A stretch of DNA of 64,000 bases from Acidobacteriota bacterium (GTDB lineage Bacteria > Acidobacteriota > Vicinamibacteria > Vicinamibacterales > UBA8438), in assembly GCA_009861545.1 (NCBI GenBank), contig VXME01000173.1, positions 1-64,000 of the forward strand. The letters run 5' to 3'. Of this stretch, positions 28,401-35,459 are shown piece by piece. How positions within the stretch are numbered: position 1 is the first letter of the stretch; every line of letters starts with the position of its first letter. The translations under genes were made by a program, and so were the position numbers. The notes beneath the pieces are model-generated. The model made no database searches. It was given only the letters and a program-made list of their open reading frames with translations, and had not been told where the DNA came from.

Positions 28401-28450
28401 TGATCATGCCCGGCCGATTGGGCAAGGTCGCTTTCCAGCTCGACTTCTGA
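25433..28450 (+). CDS. Oar-like TonB-dependent receptor with carboxypeptidase-regulatory domain
   Basis: I place the start at GTG 25433, immediately before the signal RAWAARAVVLCLALAPATAAAQ, though no strong ribosome site is seen (alternative ATG 25196). Next is the carboxypeptidase-regulatory-like fold (QIGGTVTDATGAVLPGVTVE), a plug-like region (MSIHGGSRHDQLLHLNGLDV, FDYSANGADVETGGVVVNMIPREGG) and a long barrel ending FQLDF. About 1005 aa, typical of Acidobacteria Oar-like proteins, which import glycans or other large nutrients or act in adhesion. Confidence 0.9.
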   Translation: MRAWAARAVVLCLALAPATAAAQQIGGTVTDATGAVLPGVTVEARSPALIEQVRTAVTDGNGQYLIVALETGAYTVTYRLPGFGVVVREGIELNSGFGATVDVQLAVGELAETITVSEARPLVDIQNVVQRAVMDREVIDSIPTGKSLASYGLLVPGMVGAESYGTSLAQDSGGLTSQTMQRMSIHGGSRHDQLLHLNGLDVGDAWTQGASLAYFPDTNFEEISFDYSANGADVETGGVVVNMIPREGGNRFSGSTFTIFTFPALHADNLDQALIDRGLPSGTLVDENWTVSPSVGGPLVRDRLWFFLTHTRQRADLKAPGVFEAVDPRALVFEPDPARPTVDEALVTEQSINFTLQPTARDKFKAYWTNSATDRPRQLQGRTLGSVFITPDAAGAAEVRTNVYQATWVRPHTNRLLFEAGASRQPIRLVFGPSATAVTELPGVFEVAPFRASRNMSGWLSGPTSRRSPKNIRSYRASLSYVTGSHNLKVGATLLQQRIAVSEESDANWLSLWTLRGAPFRATYWGTSDSANYASPTLGIYAQEQWTRDRLTVNAGLRWDYVKAGYPDQVRPTNDWVPQTFVIPGAVVVSWKDLQPRLGLAYDLRGDGRTAVKFSASRYGARESSDWAERVNPAVSNRRQDRSWNDGATCLAAAVCIPGDGLPQGDPTDPAPNGELLSPNVNLAFGEPLITLVYDPEWAFGWGSRRSNWEYAASLQHELAAGLSLDVGYFRRNQVNHSVRDDRAVGLDDFDVASVTVPADPRLPGGGGGTLRFYDLKPGSVRLPDQTQTSAAAYGGERETWNGVDLTLGARLAVLLLQGGVSTGRASLDYCGVQDALPERTWLYRDPTDPSQFVAGDATPLEHCRQDHDWLTQVKLIASYALPYGVQVAGTVQSQPGPERSALLQFTDTSLGRDLTSYPGGVQLNLVPPGSFYGERFNQIDLRLTKVLDVGAGRLRAMFDVFNVFNANTVTKEQYGMAFAGDPNWLAPQVIMPGRLGKVAFQLDF

Positions 28451-28516
28451 CTGCAGCCGGCGGCGAAACCGCGGCAGGCGGCGCGGGGAGCGGGGCCGAG
28501 GAGAGGGTTGTTCGAC

Positions 28517-28627
28517 ATGCGGCGCATCGACGTAGTGGTGCTGCTGGCCGTCGTGCTGGCGCTCCCTTGGCCCTTGCGGGGCGGGCGCCTTCTCGCTGTC
28601 GACAGGACGTCAGCGAGCCGGAGGTAG
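28517..28627 (+). pseudogene. Truncated gene: signal peptide only
   Basis: ATG 28517 with GGAGAGG 9 nt upstream encodes RRIDVVVLLAVVLALPWPL, a clean export signal, then nonsense to TAG 28625-28627. The hsdR scrap on the other strand begins at 28640. This is the start of a gene that once followed the Oar-like receptor and was cut by the restriction-locus rearrangement. Confidence 0.7.
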
Positions 28628-28639
28628 CGTCCAGGGCTC

Positions 28640-28913
28640 GTCGAAGGTCAGGCGCACGTTCTCGCGGGCGTTCACCTTGGCGCTGGCGTCGAGGCCGGCG
28701 TCTTTTTCGAGGGCCGCGCGGATTTGCTCGGGCGTGACGCGGTGCTCGGGGCCCAGGTTCAGTCCAAAGCGCTCGTTCAGCGCCTCGATGATACGCGAGA
28801 GCGCCTCCAGCTCCTCCGCAGCGCCGCCGGCGCGCGGCTTGCTCCCGGCAGGTTCAAGCGGCTCGCCGTGTCGTTCCAGCTTGATCCGGCCGCGGCTGGT
28901 CCGCTGGATGCGA
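28640..28913 (-). pseudogene. hsdR internal fragment
   Basis: Nearly identical to 39012-39288 in the intact hsdR: RGRIKLERHGEPLEPAG, IIEALNERFGLNLGPEHR and KDAGLDASAKVN. The homology starts at 28640 and stops at 28913, where a hicA tail begins on the opposite strand. Confidence 0.92.
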
Positions 28914-29008
28914 TGATCGTGCATCGACCGCATCCCGCGCCGGCAGTGGGCCGGGCGACGGTGCGCGACATCGTCGCCTTTCTCGAAGTGGCAGGAGTAA
29001 AGCCATGA
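28913..29008 (+). pseudogene. hicA toxin, C-terminal remnant
   Basis: The last 31 codons (VHRPHPAPAVGRATVRDIVAF...GVKP) match the C-terminus of HicA mRNA interferases (the P-x-H... G-T-x-R-x-I pattern). The TGA overlaps the hicB ATG (ATGA), the usual hicAB junction. The N-terminal part with the catalytic histidine is replaced by the hsdR scrap, so no active toxin is expected. Confidence 0.8.
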
Positions 29009-29337
29009 TGGAGTACAAGGGCTACGTAGCCGCCATCGAGTTCGACGACTCGGTGGACCGCCTTCACGGCCGGGTCGTCAACAGCGGCCCGTATCCCATC
29101 GCCACGTTCGAAGCGACCGACGTGGACGGGATTCGACTCGAGTTCCAGCGGTCCATCGACGAGTACCTCGCTTCGTGCAAGGAAGACGGGGTCGAACCAA
29201 GGAAGCCGTTCTCGGGCACGCTCAACCTGCGGCTTGGTCCCGACCTGCACCAACGGGCCGCCCTGTCCGCCAGCGCACGCGGCATGAGTTTGAACAGTTG
29301 GATCAAACTGGCGGTTGAGGAGAAGGCGTCGAGGTGA
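29005..29337 (+). CDS. hicB: HicB-type antitoxin
   Basis: 110 aa, ATG 29005 with AGGAG 7 nt upstream. N-terminal HicB partial RNase H-like fold (MEYKGYVAAIEFDDSVDRLHGRVVN..., TFEATDVDGIRLEFQRSIDEYL) and a C-terminal ribbon-helix-helix (SGTLNLRLGPDLHQRAALSA, MSLNSWIKLAVEE). It binds HicA and represses the operon. The partner toxin is truncated, so it is an orphan antitoxin that may still bind DNA or neutralise related toxins. Confidence 0.88.
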   Translation: MMEYKGYVAAIEFDDSVDRLHGRVVNSGPYPIATFEATDVDGIRLEFQRSIDEYLASCKEDGVEPRKPFSGTLNLRLGPDLHQRAALSASARGMSLNSWIKLAVEEKASR

Positions 29338-29471
29338 CGGCGCGGACTCCGCATCGCGGGTTCGCAACTCGCCGCTTGCATGTGACAGTTCGGTGTCACA
29401 GCACCCTTCAGGGTGGAGCGGTCCACTTCGGCCGAGACGGAGAGGCGGTAAGGAGGCGTGGTGCCGGCGTT

Positions 29472-29543
29472 TTCCGGCCTACCCCGAGTACAAGGACTCT
29501 GGCGTCGATTGGCTTCCCGAGGTCCCCGCGCACTGGGAGATGA
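29472..29543 (+). pseudogene. hsdS N-terminal scrap, inverted
   Basis: Plus-strand reading gives YPEYKDSGVDWLPEVPAHWEMK, the start of a type I specificity subunit; the intact HsdS (minus strand) has YPEYKESGDEWLGKIPAHWE. Only about 24 codons remain, inverted relative to the other pieces of this relic. Confidence 0.8.
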
Positions 29544-29668
29544 AGCCCATCTCCGCTGCCTCGCGCGGGCGGAAGAAGGTCTTCGCGCCGAGGCCTTGCG
29601 GACCTGAGCATAGCCCAGTGCGCACGAGTGGATCAAATTGACGGCACGTATACGCAGTTGCCGACATT
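29544..29668 (-). pseudogene. Scrap of AbiEi gene start and its promoter
   Basis: Matches 44931-44983 (the FFRPREA-encoding stretch) fused to 45066-45132 (the abiE promoter region, including GAGCATAGCCC and ATCAAATTGACGG). About 80 nt in between are deleted. Same orientation as the intact locus. Confidence 0.85.
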
Positions 29669-29682
29669 TCATGCCAGCAAGG

Positions 29683-30009
29683 CTATGCCCGGAACAGGCG
29701 CCGCTGCAGCAGCGCCCGCATGTCACGACGTCCGTCCGCGATCACCATCACATAAACGCCGTCGTCCATCACGCGGTAGATGATCCGGTACGGCTTGAAG
29801 AAGACTTCCCGGTACTCCCGGACTCCCAGATCCAGCAGTTCCCTCGGGTAGCTGCCGCGCTCGGGGAACGCGGACAACGCCTGGAAGGCCTCTTCCATTC
29901 GGTCCAGCACACGTTCCGTTCTACTCGGCGCGTCTCGCCGGGAGACGTAGTCGAAGATCTCTTCCAGGTCACGGGCGGCGTCATCGGTCAGCCGGACCGT
30001 GACGGGCAT
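29683..30009 (-). CDS. RelE/ParE family toxin
   Basis: 108 aa. VRLTDDAARDLEEIFDYVSRR, AFPERGSYPREL, FFKPYRIIYRVMDDGVYVMVIADGRRDM are the ParE/RelE superfamily fold with its central R-x-IY core. It follows the Phd-type antitoxin (ATG overlaps the antitoxin TGA by a few bases). ParE members poison gyrase, RelE members cleave mRNA; the longer helical hairpin suggests ParE-like (weak). Located inside the restriction relic. Confidence 0.88.
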   Translation of the reverse strand: MPVTVRLTDDAARDLEEIFDYVSRRDAPSRTERVLDRMEEAFQALSAFPERGSYPRELLDLGVREYREVFFKPYRIIYRVMDDGVYVMVIADGRRDMRALLQRRLFRA

Positions 30010-30281
30010 CAGTCAGCCTGCCGGTTCCGAAGCCGAGCAATGACTTCCGCCGCCGGCTGCGCCCGACCGGCTTCGATCTGACGATTCCCCAGCGCGAGCA
30101 TCTTGAGAAGAGCCATGCTCTCCTGCATCTGCTCATAGCTGTCGATGTCTTGCACGACGGCTTTGGCCTCGCCGTTCTGGGTCACGATCAAAGGCTCCGG
30201 CTGGTCCGCGAGCGTGCGGATGATCTCGGCCGCGTGGGCCTTCAGGTAGCTGATCGGTTTGATTCGGTCGGACAATGGCAT
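30009..30281 (-). CDS. Phd/YefM family antitoxin
   Basis: 90 aa from ATG 30281, chosen because GGGAGG lies 7 nt upstream. PISYLKAHAAEIIRTL, PLIVTQNGEAKAVVQDIDSYE is the Phd/YefM DNA-binding N-domain; the C-terminus (MALLKMLALGNRQIEAG...) should wrap the toxin. First gene of the pair with the ParE-type toxin, and the likely autorepressor. Confidence 0.88.
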   Translation of the reverse strand: MPLSDRIKPISYLKAHAAEIIRTLADQPEPLIVTQNGEAKAVVQDIDSYEQMQESMALLKMLALGNRQIEAGRAQPAAEVIARLRNRQAD

Positions 30282-30342
30282 GCTACGGCCTCCCGCAAGG
30301 ACCAAATATAGTCCCTGAACAGGTCTTCCGGCAACGCCGCGG

Positions 30343-30756
30343 GGTCACCCCGTCATCTCGCGCGGCATGGCCACGATCTCCTTCTCCACCTGCTGGATGT
30401 CAGCCTCGATCTCCCAGCGGCCGGGGCGGGCGGTACTCGTAGAAGTAGCGGTTGAAGTTGATCTCGTAGCCGACGAATCCGACCTCGCGGTCCTGCGGAT
30501 CCCGGCGCGTCGTGTCGATCCAGGCGTCGGGAACGTGCGGCTTCGCCTCGCGCGCGAAGAACGTCTCTACGGACTCTCGTAGAGGCACTTTCTCCGTGTC
30601 GCGCCGCTCCGGATCCGGCTCGGGGCGACCCTCTCGATCCCGGCAGATCTCCGCCTCGTCATTTTCTCGAAGTCGTAGCGCGACCTGTTGTAGAAGGCGA
30701 ATCCGGAGGCGCGCCGGAGCTGCGGGTCGAGGTTGTCGATCTTGCCCGCGTACTTG
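30343..30756 (-). pseudogene. hsdM relic with large internal deletion
   Basis: The two ends match the intact hsdM: the C-terminal coding part from 45139 (REGRPEPDPERRD, YEINFNRYFYEYRPPRP) and the N-terminal part around 46990-47090 (YAGKIDNLDPQLRRASGF). About 1.5 kb between them is gone and the frame is lost. Catalytic motifs (NPPY) are absent. Confidence 0.92.
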
Positions 30757-30781
30757 CGGACGATCACGACCCGCTCGCGCG

Positions 30782-30996
30782 GGCTGGCACATCCCCCGCG
30801 CACGCGGGGCGACGCTCTCGATGTCCGTGGCGGCGACGTTTACGGCTGGCACATCCCCGCGCACGCGGGGCGACGGTGTTGCCCCGTTGCCGTGGTACGA
30901 AGACGAGACCGGTTCCTCCCCGCCCGGGCGGGGAAGAACCGTAGGCTTGTGCCCCAGCAGGTCTTGCAGCACGGGTCCATCCCCGCGTGCGTGGCC
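30782..30996 (+). CRISPR. Short degenerate CRISPR array, type I-E-like repeats, no cas genes
   Basis: Four repeat-like units with hairpin cores at 30794-30809, 30855-30870, 30918-30933 and 30981-30994, spaced 61, 63 and 63 nt, as in I-E arrays (29-nt repeat, 32-nt spacer). The first two share GGCTGGCACATCCCCGCGCA; the third and fourth are degenerate (CCCCGCCCGGGCGGGG; truncated). The forward frames give the PAHAG/SPRTRGDG patterns usually seen over such arrays. Spacers are at roughly 30814-30843, 30875-30908 and 30942-30972. No cas gene is in the window. Confidence 0.75.
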
Positions 30997-31000
30997 GGCT

Positions 31001-31265
31001 GCTGCAGTGGCGGTGATCGGCGGCACTCATGCAAGCCACTACCCGGAGTCGTGCCTCGAGTTCAGCGATTACGTCGTCTTCGGGGAGGGCGACGAGACGA
31101 TCCTCGACCTGGTCGACGCCCGGTCAGGGGGCGGGACGTGGCGGATGTACCCGGCATCGCCTACCGGCGCGGCGATCGAGTCCTGCGCACAGCCGCCCGT
31201 CCGGGGCCGGAACGGTTTGACACCGTTCCCGACTTCTCGTTGATCGGCGGCTACCGGGCGGGCGC
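31001..31265 (+). pseudogene. B12-binding radical SAM protein fragment
   Basis: First frame: VAVIGGTHASHYPE...FSDYVVFGEGDETILDLVDA, the end of a cobalamin-binding domain. After a frameshift in the G-run near 31125 the next frame continues DVPGIAYRRGDRVLRTAARP and FDTVPDFSLI, the linker to the radical SAM core. No start, no CxxxCxxC cluster motif. Both ends are cut, by the CRISPR remnant and by the cytochrome gene. Confidence 0.75.
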
Positions 31266-31310
31266 GGTCCAGAGCCGGCACCACCGGGGTCGCCGCCCGG
31301 CCGCCCGCCG

Positions 31311-31784
31311 TCACTCGGCGGCGACGATCATGATCTTGTCCATCTCCGCCTTGTCCGTGGACAGCTCGTTCTCTCCCGCCGGATAGTCGCTCCGGTCGAG
31401 CAGGTAGGCCACGACGTCGGTGTACTCCTGGTCCGACAGGCGGCCCGGCTCGTCCTCGGGCATCGTCAGCTTGATCCGATTGAACAGGTCCCCCAGCCGC
31501 ACCTCGGTCCACCAGACGATGAAGTCGGCGCCGGCGAGGCTCGGCGCCATCTCGCCGCCCCGCAGGCGCTGCCCGTGGCAGGACGCGCAGTTCTGGTCGT
31601 AGACCCGCTGCCCGCGGCGCGCCTGGGCCGAGGAGAACACGCCGTCGAGGGTCGAGCTGGTGGTCTCCTGCACCGCGGCCGGGAAGGCCGCCCCGACCCC
31701 CGACGCGGTCTCGACCGCCGCGCCGCCCATGAGCACGAACGCCGACACCGCCGCCGCACCGCACACGGTCAACCACCTGCTCAT
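31311..31784 (-). CDS. Periplasmic c-type cytochrome
   Basis: 157 aa. Signal peptide (MSRWLTVCGAAAVSAFVLMG...), heme site C66-A-S-C69-H70, and a Met ligand likely in KLTMPEDEPG. ATG 31784 has AGGAGA upstream. Same small class I cytochrome type as the domain in the quinoprotein at 3721 (GQRLRGGEMAPSLAG, LSDQEYTDVVAYLL). A soluble electron carrier for a nearby periplasmic oxidoreductase. Confidence 0.9.
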   Translation of the reverse strand: MSRWLTVCGAAAVSAFVLMGGAAVETASGVGAAFPAAVQETTSSTLDGVFSSAQARRGQRVYDQNCASCHGQRLRGGEMAPSLAGADFIVWWTEVRLGDLFNRIKLTMPEDEPGRLSDQEYTDVVAYLLDRSDYPAGENELSTDKAEMDKIMIVAAE

Positions 31785-32241
31785 CCGTCGTCTCCTGTCC
31801 CTCGGGAGGCGCCGTCACGGGACGGCGAGGACTGCCCGAGGATCGGGTGCCCGGACCAGGCGCCGCGAGGGGGCCGGCGGCCCGGCTGATTCTGCCTGCT
31901 CGATATGCGCATTCTGGCATTCTCGCCTCGCCCGATCAACCCGCCCGGCCGGCCGTGGCGAAGTCCCCGCGGCATCGATGCGGCGATGCAGCCCGCCTCG
32001 CCGGTTCGCCGGCGCCCTCCGGGCGCGGTGCAGCGCGGGATTCCGCCACGGACCGCCCGCCGGCCGGCCGTGACATCGTTCCCCGCCGATGAGCACTGCC
32101 GCACGCCGCCAGTCCGCCCGCGCGCTTCAGGTTCTCTCGCTCACAAATCGGCGACGACCGAGATCGGTCCCACGGGCGAGCGGTTTGTGCGGTGGGGGTT
32201 GGTCGGGCTCTAACCGTGTGGATGCCGGGAGGATCGATGGG
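31785..32241. other. Intergenic region, no gene seen
   Basis: About 450 nt. Frames present are arginine- and proline-rich shadows. The upstream regulatory region of the cytochrome gene should lie at its left end. Confidence 0.5.
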
Positions 32242-32583
32242 TCACTTGGCCGCGGTCATTGAATTGACCTGGATCGTGTTGGTCTCGGAGTCCAGCGTGC
32301 CGACGACTGCCACTTTCTTTCCGGCAAACTCTCTTGATTTGTCCTGGTCGCTCAACCGATAGATTGCTTTGCCGTCAAACAAAACGAACGGGACGCTGTG
32401 GTCATCGACGCAAGCGATGGCGCAGGCAGCGTCGGTCGACCCCATCCGCATTCCGGAATGATCGGCTATGGGGCACTCGTCATCGGTGATCGTGCCTGAG
32501 AACGTCTGTCTGCTCTGGGCTGCAAACATCGTGGCGGAGGCAAGAAGAGCGGAGGCAAGAAGACCTGTCAGTAGATACTTCAT
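32242..32583 (-). CDS. Small exported protein, DUF5818-like
   Basis: 113 aa. Signal KYLLTGLLASALLASATMFAAQ, then QTFSGTITDDECPIADHSGM, AACAIACVDDHSVPFVLFDG and FAGKKVAVVGTLDSETNTIQV. This is an OB-like exported domain common in Acidobacteria (I recall it as DUF5818). Three conserved Cys could bind metal or form disulphides. ATG 32583 chosen at the signal peptide. Function unknown. Confidence 0.75.
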   Translation of the reverse strand: MKYLLTGLLASALLASATMFAAQSRQTFSGTITDDECPIADHSGMRMGSTDAACAIACVDDHSVPFVLFDGKAIYRLSDQDKSREFAGKKVAVVGTLDSETNTIQVNSMTAAK

Positions 32584-32622
32584 AGAGCTCACCCAAAGCG
32601 ATGTCATTCGCAACCTGCGGAA

Positions 32623-32657
32623 AATCAGGGGAAGGTGTCACACACCTTCCCCTGATT
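32623..32657. repeat. Perfect 16-bp hairpin, REP-like
   Basis: Arms AATCAGGGGAAGGTGT (32623-32638) and ACACCTTCCCCTGATT (32642-32657) with a 3-nt loop, in the gap between two convergentless, same-strand genes. There is no U-tract, so it is more like a REP/RAYT-type palindrome than an intrinsic terminator, though it could stop or stabilise transcripts. Confidence 0.75.
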
Positions 32658-32697
32658 CGTGGTCGAAAACCCCGAGGCCGAGAAACTCTCTGCCGGT

Positions 32698-33387
32698 TTA
32701 TCGGCCCGGCAACATGACGTGGGCTTCCGGCGTGCCCTCAAACATCAGCCAGGCGCCGCCCGCGTCGCGGTTGTTCGGCAGTCCGATGTCTTCCGCCATG
32801 AAGTTCGGCATGCCGATAAACGTGTGCCAGATCGCGGTGTCCTGGCTGTCGCCCCGGAGGTTATACCAGATGGACCCGACTTCGGGCAGCTCACGCGTTC
32901 CGTCTTTCCCGGCGGCCACAACCAGATCCCTAATCCCTCCGGTGCCGCTGCTCGACAAGACAGGCAAACCGGCGCGCCTGGGGTCGTCTTGCCCAAGCAA
33001 TGGCGTGGCCTTGGCCCCCATCTCCGCGAACGCTCGATTCTGCATGATGCGCGGCAGGTTGGCATCGCTGCTGGTGCACTCCACCGACCACGGCCGCTCT
33101 CCGGGAAAGCCGGTCAGGTCGTAGCAGACCATACGGCCGGGGCCGGGCCTCAAAACTTCAAACGTAAAGTCGGCAGCCGTGACGTCGTCCTCCGGACTCT
33201 TCTCCGGATTCCGAATCCACTTAACGACCGTGGCGTCCCTGGCCATGGCCGCGTTCGGAGCGGCGAGCAACGGCTTTTGGATGGGGTCATCCGTATCAAT
33301 CCGGCGCTCCTCGTAGACCTGCGCCTGCGCCGGCGCGGCCATCGCAACCGCCATTACGCCGAGTACACACAGGGAAAACCGTTTCAT
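32698..33387 (-). CDS. Exported protein of unknown function
   Basis: 229 aa, ATG 33387 with GGAGG 6 nt upstream. Signal KRFSLCVLGVMAVAMAAPAQAQ. The mature part has no motif I recognise (IQKPLLAAPNAAMARDATVV, VLRPGPGRMVCYDLTGFPG, SIWYNLRGDSQDTAIWHTFI). Two or three Cys. Gap to the downstream DUF5818-like gene holds the 16-bp hairpin. Probably a periplasmic or surface protein. Confidence 0.8.
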   Translation of the reverse strand: MKRFSLCVLGVMAVAMAAPAQAQVYEERRIDTDDPIQKPLLAAPNAAMARDATVVKWIRNPEKSPEDDVTAADFTFEVLRPGPGRMVCYDLTGFPGERPWSVECTSSDANLPRIMQNRAFAEMGAKATPLLGQDDPRRAGLPVLSSSGTGGIRDLVVAAGKDGTRELPEVGSIWYNLRGDSQDTAIWHTFIGMPNFMAEDIGLPNNRDAGGAWLMFEGTPEAHVMLPGR

Positions 33388-33460
33388 GTGAGCCCTCCAA
33401 TCGCTATGCCCCAAAATTGGGTGTTCAACAGCCAGCCTACCACGACGGCGCGTACTCTGT

Positions 33461-34729
33461 CTAGCGAATTCTTCCGCCGACTTGCAGGCCGCTCGGTACG
33501 CGCTCGGGAATCGTACGGTCGAACGAGCTGTCGCTCAGAGCAAACAAGAACTCGATCAGATCCGTGTCTTCTTCGTCGACGTTCTGCAACGCGCGAAGCC
33601 GCGGATCGAGCTCCTCGTAGCTGACGTTCGGGTTCCGGGACTCCCCGGCGATGGTGGCTTCATAGAACCCCACGACGGCGCGGAGCGTCCGGAACATGCC
33701 ATTGTGCCCGTATGGGAAGGTCAATTCGAGGTTTCGCAGCGACGGCGTGCGAAACGCATAGCTGTCGCACGCTGCTCGGGACGCTGCAGTGCGCGGCTCC
33801 TCAGGAGCTGCCGCGCAAGGAGGGTTCTGCGCGCCTCCGTCGGAGGCGGGCGTTGTGAGACCTGATGCAAGAGCGGGGTTGTCGGGCACGCCCATGACAT
33901 GCAGTTTGTAATCGGAGAACATGGGCCCGTTGTGGCACCTGATGCACCCGATCTCGTCGAAGCGCTGCATTCCCCTGACCTGTTGGTCCGTCATGGCGCT
34001 GCGGTCGCCGCGCATGTAGCGGTCGAACGGCGAGTTGTTGGCCAGCAGCGACCGCATGAACGCCGCTATCGCCCTGCCCAGGTTTTCCGCGTTGACCGGC
34101 TGTTCACTGCCGAAGGCCTCGGCGAACAGGCTCTGGTACTCGGCGTTGGCCTGGAGCTTCGCCACCACTCTCGCGACAGCCTCATCCTCCGGGTAGGTGT
34201 CCCCTCGCATTTCCTCAAACGACTTGAGCGGTTCGAGCGCCTGCGATTCGAGGCTCCTGATGCGATTGTCCCAGAACGCCGGCGCAGTCGCCGGGTCGTA
34301 GCGGCCCGATTCATCGATGCCGTTGAAAGCAACGTTCAGAACCGTCGGACTATTGCGTTTGACGAGATGCCCGTCACGCCGGAAGCGGCCCAGGCCGATG
34401 CCCGTCACGCCGGTCGACAGGTCGCGGTCATCTGAATAGGCGAATTCGGGATGATGGCACGTCGCGCAGGCTACGTCTTGGGGTCCCGACAAGAGCGGGT
34501 CCCAGAACAGCAGCCTGCCCAGCTCAACTTTTGCTGGGGTCGTCGGGTTGTATCCCGGCTCCTGCTGAGTCTCTGGCAGCGCCGACACACTGTGTTCAAC
34601 GGCACCAGCTTCTTGTCCAACGGCGCCAACTTGCATGAAAAGGAGTACGGCGACCGTAGCTGCTGCGACCAGCAGTCCGGTAGGGTGTTTCGCTCCGAAC
34701 AAAACCTCACGGAATTGGCTTCTCGTCAT
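33461..34729 (-). CDS. Di-heme cytochrome c peroxidase/MauG family
   Basis: 422 aa, ATG 34729 with AGGAGG 5 nt upstream. N-terminal hydrophobic export segment; first heme site C88-A-T-C91-H92 (CATCHHPEFAYSD), second CIRCHNGPMFSD. LGRLLFWDPLLSG and NAFSPTVLNVAFNG-like blocks are typical. Either reduces H2O2 using cytochrome electrons or performs MauG-like oxidation. It sits in a redox neighbourhood with a cytochrome c and a multicopper oxidase. Confidence 0.9.
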   Translation of the reverse strand: MTRSQFREVLFGAKHPTGLLVAAATVAVLLFMQVGAVGQEAGAVEHSVSALPETQQEPGYNPTTPAKVELGRLLFWDPLLSGPQDVACATCHHPEFAYSDDRDLSTGVTGIGLGRFRRDGHLVKRNSPTVLNVAFNGIDESGRYDPATAPAFWDNRIRSLESQALEPLKSFEEMRGDTYPEDEAVARVVAKLQANAEYQSLFAEAFGSEQPVNAENLGRAIAAFMRSLLANNSPFDRYMRGDRSAMTDQQVRGMQRFDEIGCIRCHNGPMFSDYKLHVMGVPDNPALASGLTTPASDGGAQNPPCAAAPEEPRTAASRAACDSYAFRTPSLRNLELTFPYGHNGMFRTLRAVVGFYEATIAGESRNPNVSYEELDPRLRALQNVDEEDTDLIEFLFALSDSSFDRTIPERVPSGLQVGGRIR

Positions 34730-34753
34730 TGCTGCCTCCTATCGCACGCGCTA

Positions 34754-35167
34754 CTACGATTTCTGGCTCTTCCGCAGAATCTGTGGACCCCAATCGGCAC
34801 CAACGGACCGCGTCATGCCGTTCTTGCGCCCGCCGCAGCGGCCCGGCTTCATCGGCAGGCCCGGCTGCGTGCGGTCCAGGGCCTGAATCTGGCTCTTCTC
34901 ATCCACGCGCAGCACCACGGCCTGGTCCGGCGGGTTCAGGTACGGGCCCACGATGTCGGTCAGCTTCTGGACGGACGTCGGCCGGCCGATGCCGAGTGCG
35001 GTCGCGATGCGACTGTTGGCAACGCCGTCACCGGCCATCAGCAATGCCTTGCCCTGCGACACCACGCGGTGCGGCGCTGTCGCACTGCGCGCCCACATCT
35101 CCAGCGTGCTCCTGTCTTCGGCGTCGAGCGACAGCAGTGCGGCGGGGTGCTTCATGCCCACCCGCAT
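34754..35167 (-). pseudogene. IS630-family transposase remnant
   Basis: N-terminal helix-turn-helix (MKHPAALLSLDAEDRSTLEM, ANSRIATALGIGRPT) is fused by an internal deletion to the first catalytic Asp region (LTDIVGPYLNPPDQAVV, DEKSQIQALDRTQPG). The rest of the DDE domain is missing. No clear terminal repeats. Confidence 0.88.
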
Positions 35168-35297
35168 ACTACTCAAGGCGCGGCTAACCGTCAAGCAGTC
35201 TTGGGGACACACCGCTAGACGGAAGTCTCAGCAGCTTAACGCGTGTAAGTCACTCTTATTGTTGCAGTTGTCCGGTTCTTGGGGGTGTCGGTTCTGG

Positions 35298-35459
35298 CTA
35301 CGTTCGCGGCGTCACCCCCAAGAGCTCGAAGCAGCGCTGCTGGAGTAGCGTGGGCTGTGTCTGCAGCGTGAAGGTGGCCTCGCTGTCGGCGACCTGCATC
35401 GTGTTCGCCGCCAGCGTCCCGAGGTCGGTCAGCAGCGTGCGGAAGCTGTGGACCGGCAG
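35298..35459 (-). pseudogene. Transposase C-terminal scrap (IS1634-like)
   Basis: Reading FRTLLTDLGTLAANTMQV and PTLLQQRCFELLGVTPRT, the end of a DDE transposase of the IS1634/IS4 type. Nothing upstream belongs to the same gene. Confidence 0.7.

Noticed and set aside
30733-31039. Apparent proteins with PAHAG/SPRTRGDG patterns
   Set aside because: These are the known artefact of translating I-E-like CRISPR repeats.
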